Source: Pristionchus mayeri (Eukaryota > Nematoda > Chromadorea > Rhabditida > Neodiplogasteridae). From it: a DNA stretch of 64,000 bases. The stretch spans positions 33,435,215-33,499,214 of the forward strand of contig BTRK01000003.1 in assembly GCA_036245805.1 (NCBI GenBank), given 5' to 3'. The notes under the pieces are model-generated. The model ran no database searches. It was not told where the DNA came from and worked only from the letters and a program-made list of their open reading frames with translations. Position numbers and translations under genes: made by a program. Positions 9,843 to 17,625 of this stretch are shown in pieces. How positions within the stretch are numbered: the first letter of the stretch is position 1; each line of letters opens with the position of its first letter.

Positions 9843-11283
9843 AAAATGGAAGTGCGGTCTAGCCGAGATAGTCTATTCAAACAGTTTTGATAACATTCCA
9901 GAACCAATTAAATTCACAACTATTGATAAAACTGGAAAACGGTCAGACTTTTTCCTTCCTCCTGGAAACTATAGGGACGCACTAAGTGCCGTCGACGGGC
10001 TCTGGTCCACTACAGTGAATAGACGAAAACGAGAGGCGCCAACGGAAAACGAAATGACCCCAGAACAATTACGACAAATGCATGAAGAAATTGAAAAGGG
10101 AAATTATCGGGATGCAACTCCTCAAGAAATTAATGCTCTACTTGAGAGACGTATTAAAAAGCAAAAGCAGGATGAAGAAAATAGAAGACAAGAAGATGAA
10201 CAGAGAAGGCAGGAGATTGAGAAGAAAGCAAAAGAAGATGAACAGAGGAGGCAGGAAGACGAAAAGAAAAGGCAGGAATATGAGAAGAAGAAAGAAGAAG
10301 ATACAAAAAGACAGGAAGAAGATAGGAAAAGGATTGATGAGGATAAAAAGGCGCTCGAAGACAAGATCAATACTATTGAAGATGAAAGAAAACGTCTTGA
10401 AGACGAAAGAAAATCTCAAAGTTCTCAATTACCATCTACGGAAGCCTTGGAAGCAAGCATGTCTGTCGTTCTAAAGGACTTGTTGAAAAGTTTTCACGAG
10501 ACATCAGATACTCAGAACAACAGAGTGATTGCCATGTCAAAACTAAATACGAACAGTTTGCTAGAAGAGAATAGAAAAGTTCAAAGTCTTCTTCAAGATT
10601 CGATTCAGAGCGCACGAAGCGATACCAAACTCCTTGTTGAAGAGAGCAAAACGTTTCAGAATATTCTGAAAGACTCTATTCAAAGCGCAAAAAACGAATC
10701 TGAAAAGCTTCAGTCGTTGTTGCAAGAATCCTTGGGGATTCAAAAGAACCATGCCTCTGATTCAAAACGGATTGCAAATCAAGCCAATGTTCGAAGTTTC
10801 TCGCTAGGTCGAGCCCAAGAACAATACTCTAAATATGGATTTTCTTTCGATTATGACCCCCTTCTACATCGAATCGTAGTTTCAATAAACACCAAACTGC
10901 TGAATTCCGTCGAATTGTCGCCGGAACTTGCGTACATTTGTGGGTTTTCGTCGCAGTCAAATCAGGAACCCTACATTCTTACCGACTCAAAGACTATCGC
11001 GTCATACTCGATCGATTTCAATAACAATATTTCGTCCATTTTTGTATACGCCGACTGCGTTCAGCCGACTGTAGTTGGAAATACAAAGTCTCAGCTTCTT
11101 CGAGTTATTCCAACGTCGGATCATTTGTCGTCAGTTTCGACAGTCTTTAATCCAATTCAACATCATTCAATCAACAAGGAATTTCTAGACACTATCCGAA
11201 TATCGATTTGCGATGCTTTTGGAAAACCTATAAAATTCAATTATGGAACGACCATTTGTACACTTCACTTTGTCAAGAAATAA
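9736..11283 (+). CDS. Virion-type protein with coiled-coil insertion
   Basis: This 515-residue protein starts at ATG 9,736; an upstream in-frame TTG is not needed. Residues 1-90 (opening MAEFFITLPSN, with KCGLAEIVYS and FFLPPGNYRDAL) and about 367-515 (from SKYGFSFDYDP to the LHFVKK end) resemble the two halves of a protein found next to the capsid gene in F54H12.2-type elements. Between them sits a stretch of about 270 residues that is extremely rich in Glu, Lys, Arg and Gln: an RRQE-type heptad run (about 115-235) followed by longer coiled-coil-like segments with LLQ/ILKDSIQSA repeats. A minor capsid or penton-like role is inferred from position only. The next gene starts two bases after the stop. 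No break is seen. Confidence 0.65.
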   Translation: MAEFFITLPSNVPDHPENSSSSFLVRLPEPIKLKTEKWKCGLAEIVYSNSFDNIPEPIKFTTIDKTGKRSDFFLPPGNYRDALSAVDGLWSTTVNRRKREAPTENEMTPEQLRQMHEEIEKGNYRDATPQEINALLERRIKKQKQDEENRRQEDEQRRQEIEKKAKEDEQRRQEDEKKRQEYEKKKEEDTKRQEEDRKRIDEDKKALEDKINTIEDERKRLEDERKSQSSQLPSTEALEASMSVVLKDLLKSFHETSDTQNNRVIAMSKLNTNSLLEENRKVQSLLQDSIQSARSDTKLLVEESKTFQNILKDSIQSAKNESEKLQSLLQESLGIQKNHASDSKRIANQANVRSFSLGRAQEQYSKYGFSFDYDPLLHRIVVSINTKLLNSVELSPELAYICGFSSQSNQEPYILTDSKTIASYSIDFNNNISSIFVYADCVQPTVVGNTKSQLLRVIPTSDHLSSVSTVFNPIQHHSINKEFLDTIRISICDAFGKPIKFNYGTTICTLHFVKK

Positions 11284-11284
11284 C

Positions 11285-11653
11285 ATGTCTGCCTTGAATT
11301 GTTCAGAACCGTTTGATTATGATAAACTTGATTTTGTAAATCTTTTGCAAAACCAATATGGCGCAAGTAGGTACGTTGGAATTCGATATCAACGAGGACG
11401 AGGAATTGCTGGAGTAGTAAAACGTCTTCGTTTTGCCATTCCGTCCTTCCTCGAATCGGCCGTCGGCAAAGAAGTCAAGCAGGCAGCAATTACTGCGGCA
11501 AGCGACATGGTCAAGGGGTCGACGGCTTCGGATGCATTTAAACGGGCTGGAAGACGGACTATTCGCAATCTAACTGGTCTTGGCAATCGTAAAAGACGCA
11601 TTTCCGATTCCATCCCTTCTGAGAACCGGTCGTACTTTGTTCCCGCTCCATAA
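11285..11653 (+). CDS. Small basic Gly/Arg virion-type protein
   Basis: This 122-residue protein starts at ATG 11,285, just after the preceding stop. An in-frame ATG at 11,243 would overlap the upstream gene and is less likely. It contains YQRGRGIAGV at about residues 36-45, a hydrophobic/helical middle and a basic tail with GRRTIRN and GNRKRR. In adenovirus-like and Polinton-like elements, short basic proteins with a GRG motif next to the capsid gene are thought to be capsid-internal or DNA-binding. That role is inference. Its TAA stop overlaps the ATG of the next gene (TAATG at 11,651-11,655), suggesting a coupled, polycistronic unit. Confidence 0.6.
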   Translation: MSALNCSEPFDYDKLDFVNLLQNQYGASRYVGIRYQRGRGIAGVVKRLRFAIPSFLESAVGKEVKQAAITAASDMVKGSTASDAFKRAGRRTIRNLTGLGNRKRRISDSIPSENRSYFVPAP

Positions 11654-12989
11654 TGCATACAATTGTCAATTCAAAGTCTAAGAAAATTACTGTTCCCGAA
11701 ATTGATCTTTTTAGTATTCCCGATACTTCAGTAGGCGTAGTGAATAGTCGATATGTTGAATGTCCCATGACAAATTCGTTTTCTTCCGGTTCGGGTCCGA
11801 TCGAATGGCGATATAATTTGCAAAAAAGTTATCTCAATCTCCAGCGTAGCTATGTTCAGTTTACAATCGGTCTCAGAGATAAAGATGGCAAAAAGTTTAC
11901 AGTAGCAGCTGACCAAAAACTCCCCATTGCATGTTGTCAAATGATTGGGAAAACTCTATTCAAGCAATTCCAAGTGTACATTAATGGTGTAATGGTGGAA
12001 GATTCGTCCCCGTTGTATGCGTATAGAAGTATCATTGAAACGGAGCTCAACTTTGACAAGGAAACCAAAAACAGTACACTCTCACTTGGCGGGTATGCAG
12101 CGGATGATGATCCCACCAGTTCGGCTTCAGCTGGTTATCTACAAAGACAGAAATGGATCAAGACGGATGGAGAAGGACAGTTTGCCGCAACTCTCAATCT
12201 TAATCTCTTCAGCCAACCACGTCTGCTTTTGAACTACGTCGACTTTAAGCTCATTGGTTACCTAAATGATCCCAAGTTTGTCATTGATTCTCTCGAGCTT
12301 GACAAGAATCGCGAAACCCCTTCTGCCACAATGTACACGTACGAGATTTTGGACATGAAACTTCTTCTTCACGAGTACGAACTTCACGATTCCGCATCGC
12401 TTGCCATCGAACAACTCTTGAAACAGGAAAAGATGATCACGTATCCCCTGACAAACGTTGAAATGCGTAGTTTCTATGTAGCTCCTGGTCGTTTGGATGC
12501 ACCCGAATGTCGGCTTCTGACTTCAGCTCTACCAAAACGTGTGATCATGTGTATGGTTGACGCCCAGTCGTACCAGGGCTCCCAGGTGAAAAGTCCATTC
12601 AACTTTAGACATTTTGACGTCAAAGATGCATTCCTCGAGTGTGGTGGACGAACCATTCATCCCGACCACTTAATCTCAACTTTGACAAGGATCTCTATAT
12701 GCCAGCGTATCTGAACATGCTCGAAGGGACGGGAATGGGTCGGTCTACAGGAAACAACGGAATTACAAGAGACATGTTCAAGAATGGATGTACCTTCTTT
12801 GTATTTGAAATTTCACCATCACTCGATTCCGAAACGTTTGACCTGATTAACCTTGGAACAACGAGTTTTAATGTAAAATTCAACAAGCCTGTTCCCGAAG
12901 GAGGTTTGTATTGTATTCTTCATTGCGAACAGGATTCCCTGTTCACCATTGACGATAATCGTGTACCCCATGTTGATGCTCTCATGTAG
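11653..12989 (+). pseudogene. Major-capsid-like protein (F54H12.2 family), frameshifted
   Basis: The first frame (11,653-12,714) covers most of the protein and includes WRYNLQKSYLNLQ, FKQFQVYINGV and PLYAYRSIIETEL. The reading then continues in another frame from about 12,670 to the stop at 12,989, with LNMLEGTGMGRS, GCTFFVFEISP and VKFNKPVPEGG. Together the two parts have the length (about 440 residues) and order of F54H12.2-like proteins, which I take to be double-jelly-roll major capsid proteins of Maverick-like elements. The break lies near 12,660-12,690 and fits one small insertion or deletion. Whether it is a real mutation or a sequencing error cannot be decided here. The start overlaps the upstream stop. 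Confidence 0.7.
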
Positions 12990-13052
12990 ATAAATGATTT
13001 ATTTGTTAACTCAAACAAAACAAAAAAAACAAACAAGCAAAGGGGGAAAGGG

Positions 13053-13165
13053 GACCTAGAGAGCAAAAGCTCTCCCCCGGAAACAAAGTTTCCTAGGGTC
13101 TAGGTCAATTTTGTAGGTTGTAGGTTTTGTTTGTTAATAGGACCCTAGGGGTTTTCCTAGGGGGG
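13053..13165. other. Structured region between convergent provirus genes
   Basis: An outer stem, GACCTAGA (13,053-13,060) with TCTAGGTC (13,099-13,106), encloses two perfect hairpins. GAGAGC-AAAA-GCTCTC lies at 13,059-13,074 and GGAAAC-AAA-GTTTCC at 13,079-13,093; the first overlaps the outer stem by two bases. A further CCTAGG palindrome pair and a G-run follow to about 13,170. The position between the capsid stop (12,989) and the integrase stop (13,181) suits transcript termination or 3'-end processing, which is inference. Confidence 0.7.
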
Positions 13166-13180
13166 GGGGGATCGCCGCCT

Positions 13181-14077
13181 TTATTCAGCTCTGACGAGTT
13201 CTTGTTGGTAAACGATTCCCGTAATTTCTTCTCCTTGTTCATCTACCAGTCGATATGTTGGCGGTGATCCAGCAAGAGCTTGGACAACTTGGAAAATTTC
13301 GTCCGTCCATCCAGACTCGTATCCACGACGAAAAGCCCTATTTTGATGACTCATTCTAACAAGGTCGCCTACTCGGTATTTGGGTTGTTTGACAGGTGGG
13401 GAAGGCGGCGTTTCAAACGGTTCAAGTAGACCAGAAAACGCTTGTTGTGGTGTACACTTGATCATTCGGTGGTACGAATTGTTGATGGCCTTTGTCAGCT
13501 TTTCGGCTACATCTATCCATTTTTTGGTGTTGTTCGCCGTGAGGTATTTGAATAGACGTGTTTCCCAAGTACGATTAAAACGTTCTACAACTGCACACTT
13601 GATATCCAAGTTTGGATGGACGAGATTGATGTTTCGCGAATGAAGATAGTCTTTGACATGGGAATTTACAAATTCTTTTCCACGATCAGTGATTAAAAAT
13701 GCAGGGAATAACTTTAGTTTTTCAAACGTATTTCGCAATGCATTACAAACGTTTTGACCAGTTTTCCTGTGAATTGGAATAGTGAATGCATATCTGCTAT
13801 AGCAATCAATCATGGAAAGACAATAACGGAATCCCTTGTTTTGACGAGAAAAACTAGACAAATCAATCAAGTCAGCCTGAACATGCGAGAAAACGTAGTC
13901 TCCTCGAGTTTTCCTACGTGGAAACTTGTAACGAATTTGTTTATGCCTAGAATAAACGTACTGATTTTCCAGAAAAGATTCAACTTTTTTGTAAGATTGT
14001 CGACTAGCCCTTTGCAAAGGACCATGCGATGAATATGCTGTAGGTTCACTCAAGTTGTAGTATAGTCTGTTCAACAT
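13181..14077 (-). CDS. Retrovirus-type (Polinton) integrase
   Basis: This 298-residue protein begins at ATG 14,077. The catalytic core shows VQADLIDLSSF (first Asp), FLITDRGKEFVNS (second Asp) and AVVERFNRTWE (Glu), with 33 residues between the second Asp and the Glu. The C-terminal part (KYRVGDLVRM, then a Trp/Tyr-rich beta segment) resembles the SH3/chromo-like tail of Polinton integrases. The enzyme would join provirus ends to host DNA in the nucleus. The length is close to normal and no stop or frameshift interrupts it. It is the last gene of the minus-strand block, 125 bases beyond the neighbouring small gene. Confidence 0.85.
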   Translation of the reverse strand: MLNRLYYNLSEPTAYSSHGPLQRASRQSYKKVESFLENQYVYSRHKQIRYKFPRRKTRGDYVFSHVQADLIDLSSFSRQNKGFRYCLSMIDCYSRYAFTIPIHRKTGQNVCNALRNTFEKLKLFPAFLITDRGKEFVNSHVKDYLHSRNINLVHPNLDIKCAVVERFNRTWETRLFKYLTANNTKKWIDVAEKLTKAINNSYHRMIKCTPQQAFSGLLEPFETPPSPPVKQPKYRVGDLVRMSHQNRAFRRGYESGWTDEIFQVVQALAGSPPTYRLVDEQGEEITGIVYQQELVRAE

Positions 14078-14202
14078 GATACGAATGATTCAAATTAAAA
14101 TTTATCGGCATTTATTTCCAAACACGAACATACAATCGACCGGTTCCTTCTTGTACACGACGTAGACGAGAATTCTTGGTAGGTCTCATCCAACTGGGGA
14201 CA

Positions 14203-14619
14203 TTACACCGGTGTGACTTTCTTTGGTGGACGGAAAGTAATTCTGTCCGAAGGAATAACTGATAGGGGTTGAAAAGTAGGAACATCTTCTGTTCGAACGT
14301 CCTCTAGAGAATTTGCCCGAGTTGAAGCAAGGTCTTCGTTAATTAGTTGATTCTCAAAGTCAATTGGTTGTCGTGGTTCAGAATAAAAATCAATCAATGG
14401 AGGGGTGGTATCGGTTGGTTCAGAGTGTTCGTCTTTCAGTTCATGTTCTTTTCTAAAATTAATGAGTCTAGCTAGTCTGTCTTGATACAGCCTCATTTTA
14501 TGATGAGAGGAAAGGTCTTTTCTAAGGGCGATATCATCAAGTTTTCTCTCCATTTCGATAGCATTGGCTTCTTTTTGAGTTACGGCAACAAATGGTTGGA
14601 CACGCGAAGCGTACTTCAT
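14203..14619 (-). CDS. Small acidic provirus protein (MKYA family-like)
   Basis: This 138-residue protein begins MKYASRVQPFVAV. It has an N-terminal helical part with a charged QKEANAIEMERKLDDIALRK run and an acidic, Thr/Pro-rich C-terminal half. Proteins that start MKYA at this position occur in related invertebrate elements as I recall them; no function is known to me. Its ATG overlaps the stop of the upstream gene (ATGA on the minus strand at 14,616-14,619). No catalytic motif is visible. Confidence 0.6.
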   Translation of the reverse strand: MKYASRVQPFVAVTQKEANAIEMERKLDDIALRKDLSSHHKMRLYQDRLARLINFRKEHELKDEHSEPTDTTPPLIDFYSEPRQPIDFENQLINEDLASTRANSLEDVRTEDVPTFQPLSVIPSDRITFRPPKKVTPV

Positions 14620-14906
14620 TTCAAAGACAAGACTGCTTGGACAATTGGTCTAATAAAATGATGAGCAAACGTAAGCAACAATTCACGGGCTTTTTCCGAT
14701 TCCCGACACTTGCCAATATAACGAATAATAGGCAAAAATTTGACAATAGCGTTTCTTTCGGAACGATTAAATGCAATTTTATGAATGTTGAACAGAACTT
14801 CCACAAGACAACCAATCTCCGAATTTGTAGCGTCTCGAATGGCAAGACGGGTATTTCTAAGAATTTTTAATAGAAAATTGGAATTACGGGCAACACGACT
14901 ATTCAT
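14616..14906 (-). CDS. Small helical provirus protein
   Basis: This 96-residue, mostly helical and basic protein begins MNSRVARNSNFLLKILRN. Related elements carry a short protein of this size with an SERNAIVKFLPIIRYIG-like 'R..L..h...I..L' pattern just before the MKYA gene. No enzyme motif is seen and its function is unknown. Its ATG overlaps the stop of the zinc-finger gene (TAATG at 14,904-14,908 read on the minus strand), and its own stop overlaps the next start. Confidence 0.6.
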   Translation of the reverse strand: MNSRVARNSNFLLKILRNTRLAIRDATNSEIGCLVEVLFNIHKIAFNRSERNAIVKFLPIIRYIGKCRESEKARELLLTFAHHFIRPIVQAVLSLK

Positions 14907-15145
14907 TACGAATCAACTTTAACTGAAATGCTTCCGTCGACCGGGCTTTTGTAGATGCTGAGTTGACAGATGGGAAGGTCTTCGGTCTTTGCAGGATGGA
15001 CTTTTTCATGACGCTTTCTTGAGAATGACGACGAAAATACTTGATTGCATGCTTGACAGTAAAGCTTTGAATGCTTTTCGGTCATGTGTTTGACGAGGTC
15101 GTCAACGGAGATGGAACAGAGAGAACAGAAAGTTTCTTTGAGCAT
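14906..15145 (-). CDS. Small C2H2 zinc-finger protein
   Basis: From ATG 15,145 the frame encodes 79 residues with two zinc-finger-like units: CSLCSISVDDLVKHMTEKH and CQACNQVFSSSFSRKRHEKV followed by His. Both keep the Cys-x2-Cys and His-x3/4-His spacing, although the first has a shortened middle. The open frame continues upstream to 15,298 but that part lacks motifs, so I start at the Met just before the first finger. A role as a provirus transcription regulator is plausible for the first gene of the minus-strand block, but is inference. Confidence 0.65.
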   Translation of the reverse strand: MLKETFCSLCSISVDDLVKHMTEKHSKLYCQACNQVFSSSFSRKRHEKVHPAKTEDLPICQLSIYKSPVDGSISVKVDS

Positions 15146-15335
15146 CAACAAGAGAATGAAAATTGATAGTTGTTCAGAAAAGAAGCTAGCATTAGGGTTT
15201 CGCAGTGTCCGCCAGGTATACGGAGACACTGAAACAGCTATCCGTCTGTTCGCATTCGCGATCACTGCTAGGCGCAGGATTAAGAATTGAATTTTCAAAA
15301 TATATTTATCCTTATTATACTACACTAGTCCGGCT

Positions 15336-15356
15336 GCCCCCGCCTTCGGCGGGGGC
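15336..15356. promoter_or_regulatory. GC-rich perfect hairpin
   Basis: GCCCCCGCC, loop TTC, GGCGGGGGC: nine perfect pairs in otherwise AT-rich DNA. It lies about 190 bases upstream of the minus-strand gene block. It could be part of a provirus terminus or a regulatory structure. Confidence 0.6.
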
Positions 15357-15368
15357 CCCGTCCTAGCG

Positions 15369-15460
15369 GAGTACGTTTCGCAATCACACGTTTCGAAACT
15401 TATTGAAACGCGATCTCTCTCCCTCCAGATTTCGTAATCGTTTCGCAACTGTTTCGCAAT
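15369..15460 (+). repeat. GTTTCGCAA-type iterated motif
   Basis: Four copies of GTTTCGMAA-like words lie near 15,374, 15,391, 15,432 and 15,445, next to the GC-rich hairpin. They may be iterons or protein-binding sites of the provirus end. The purpose is unknown. Confidence 0.45.
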
Positions 15461-15529
15461 CCGAACACACGGACAGACACTGCGCTTTATATATAGGTAT
15501 TGATAGATTGACAAATTTGAGGAACATTT

Positions 15530-15582
15530 ATGCCGCCATCCTGCCCACTCTCAACCAGGAGTTCTCCGCCTTTGTCATTGAA
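15530..15582 (+). pseudogene. Fumarase-exon shard (LGQEF exon)
   Basis: The plus strand reads AAILPTLNQEFSAFVIE followed by GTACGG. This matches the fumarase exon end [20 protein letters not shown] seen at 18,576-18,668, including the splice donor. It lies on the opposite strand to the larger fumarase pseudogene, so the locus was rearranged by inversion or duplication. Confidence 0.6.
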
Positions 15583-16239
15583 GTACGGTAGGAGAAGGAG
15601 GTAAGGATTTTCTAGAGGTGGCCATCAATAGATTAGATCATGCTTCACGAGGGAATAGGCTAAATAGGTGAATTATTTATTGATAGATTAATATATATTT
15701 GATTTCGATTCTTTATCATTTAGAAGTCGTTATTCGTCTATACTACCTTTTCGAAATCTTGAGTAGTTGTAAGAACTGCGCGAAGCAGAAGTATGAATGA
15801 CGCATGGGACATTCTTCTACCCTAGTATTTTTTTTAAATTTATTATAGCTGAGCAACTAAAAAATATTTCGGTCTACGTTGCCTCGTTAGTGAAGTGTAG
15901 CGTCCTTTGTTTAATTACGTACGAGCCATCATGCATGAGAGGAAAATGATCGAAACATTGCATTTTTATTTTTTCGGTGGTATTAAGACTAACAAATGAC
16001 TAGTTCAATTGTGATGTTCGGGCATTTACAAATACAACAGGATAATGACGAGAATTATCGCGTATGCATCGCGGCTGCAAGCAATAATTTCATAACATCA
16101 TGATTGTGTAACTTAGTACTACTACGTACTTCGCACTACGAAGTTCGTAGTGCCTGGAAACAATGACTTATTTTCGTGAAATTCTCGGTTTAGCGATTGT
16201 GTCGTTGAACATTTTTCGGACCAGGTAGAGGTTAAGCGA
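15583..16239. other. Unassigned intergenic sequence
   Basis: No gene is recognised in this AT-rich stretch. A short palindrome, CTACGTACTTCGCACTACGAAGTTCGTAG-like, lies near 16,120-16,150. Confidence 0.4.
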
Positions 16240-16470
16240 GTTATGACCTGTAAACATCATCTGAATCGTTTGAACTTTATTTTCAACAGGAATTTCGATC
16301 AAAAACCGATCATTTTCTGCCGCGCTCTCCGAAATGAGCGGCGTGGAATTAAATTGTATGTTGAAAATAACGTTCAAACGATTCAGATGATGTTTACAGG
16401 ACATAACTAGAAGCGTTTGCATTGCTTTCGCAAACCATTCATTCGAAAGCTCTCGATGAGCTGCATCTAG
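16240..16470. repeat. Foldback MITE with flank
   Basis: Arms at about 16,241-16,290 and 16,362-16,409 are reverse complements (AATCGTTTGAACTTTATTTT and its complement). The following flank CATTCATTCGAAAGCTCTCG is shared with the large foldback at 48,610-52,535. This is a smaller member of that family. Confidence 0.75.
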
Positions 16471-16689
16471 TATTAAAAAGATGAAAAACGTATGGCAAGA
16501 GAAGTGCGAAGATGGCTTGCATATGTGACTTTACAAGAAATGTTATTTTTATTACTCGTGATGAGATGTCCTCGATCATTGCAAACGAGACGTATATTCA
16601 TAATTTGAAATTGTTGTGGAGCTGCATAGTGTCTGGACTCTCGTGACATTTATGTTGTGTTATTGGTCTCCATCCAGAATTGTCACAGA

Positions 16690-16721
16690 CTGGAAATGGG
16701 CCTACTCCTCCATTCAACCAG
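16690..16721 (+). pseudogene. Possible fumarase-exon shard
   Basis: The exon-end text CTCCTCCATTCAACCAG, followed by the intron start GTGAGTGAGAGTTGCAGG, closely matches the minus-strand copy at 26,658 (CTCCTCCAGTCCACCTG then GTGAGTGAGAGTCGCAGG). The upstream exon part is too decayed to read. Confidence 0.4.
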
Positions 16722-17625
16722 GTGAGTGAGAGTTGCAGGTTAAAGTTATGTATTCAGCGACTTGCGCCTATATAGTAGTTCTTGCAACGCTAACGATATC
16801 AAGAAATAAATAAAATTGTGCTGAATGGACTGCCGGATTGGAGTCCCTAGAGCACCTTCCAAAGCTGGCTCCAAATATATTTTCTCTGTCGAATGGGCGA
16901 AATAATACGTGAATGATAGATCCGGACCCTCACTCATCGTAGGTTATCTCGATCCGAGCCAGAACTATCACAGTAGTGACCACGTTTAAGTAATATGCCA
17001 CTGTCACAGAGTTGTTTCACATTTGCATTATTAGCGATTGTCTGTCTGACCAGCTGGTGATTCTTGAAATGCCGTGTGAAATTAATTGTTGATTTGATCC
17101 CCCCCCCCCCGTGCAACAAGGAACAACCTAGTGACTAATTCTCTAACGTTCCAATTTGAAGGGTCGTCTCTTATTGCACAAATCCACACAAGTACAGATC
17201 ACTCGCAAATCAAAGATGCTGACAAAATGTAAATTCATCCTTAATCGCATCCATGGGTGTCCAGAAATGGCGATGGGGTGCGCACGCCGCCGCGGTGACA
17301 CCTAGGATCCCATCCATCACCCATCCGATAAAGTTTAAATTTTTTGAGGAACCTTACCGTATAGAATCAGCCTTGCTGCCCGATTCATCTAATACCCCCA
17401 TCCCGCAGCCCTCATTCTCATGGTGGACCGGAAAATGTTATTTTCCAAGAAACGATGAACAAACAATCGATTACTTCCACTGGCCAATTCATCTATTACC
17501 CGCTCCCCACATCCCCAAATCAGAAAATATTTTTGGAAAATATTTTTTTATGAAAAAAATGTGAACTCGTGATTAGGTTTACCGGCCGATCCAATTAACA
17601 TATCATCCCCGTAACCCCCACTCAC
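16722..17625. other. Unassigned sequence
   Basis: No gene is recognised. A C-run lies near 17,101-17,110. The plus-strand frame at 17,253-17,564 shows no known motif and starts without supporting context, so I do not call it. The 3' exons of fumarase that should follow 17,626 on the minus strand are not recognisable here. Confidence 0.4.

Larger units (their letters stand above)
8910..15356. mobile_element. Polinton/Maverick-like provirus
   Basis: A block of about 6.4 kb carries a set of genes typical of the invertebrate elements that encode C. elegans F54H12.2-like proteins: packaging ATPase, two-helix protein, virion-type proteins, retroviral-type integrase and C2H2 protein. Genes point away from 9,547 and converge near 13,000-13,180. 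No protein-primed DNA polymerase, cysteine protease or terminal inverted repeats were found, so the termini are not placed. The coordinates only bracket the genes and the right-hand hairpin. One capsid-like gene is frameshifted. Confidence 0.75.

Noticed and set aside
10122..10428. Minus-strand frames opposite the coiled coil
   Set aside because: They are Ser/Leu/Phe-rich mirror images of the GAA/AAG-rich coding strand.
12655..12700. Programmed ribosomal frameshift in the capsid-like gene
   Set aside because: No slippery heptamer followed by a clear stem was seen at the change of frame, and capsid genes of this type are normally a single frame.
15146..15298. N-terminal extension of the zinc-finger protein
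   Set aside because: It has no motif, and the Met at 15,145 gives a compact protein starting just before the first finger.
17253..17564. 103-codon plus-strand frame
   Set aside because: No family resemblance, no splice context, and it lies between pseudogene pieces.
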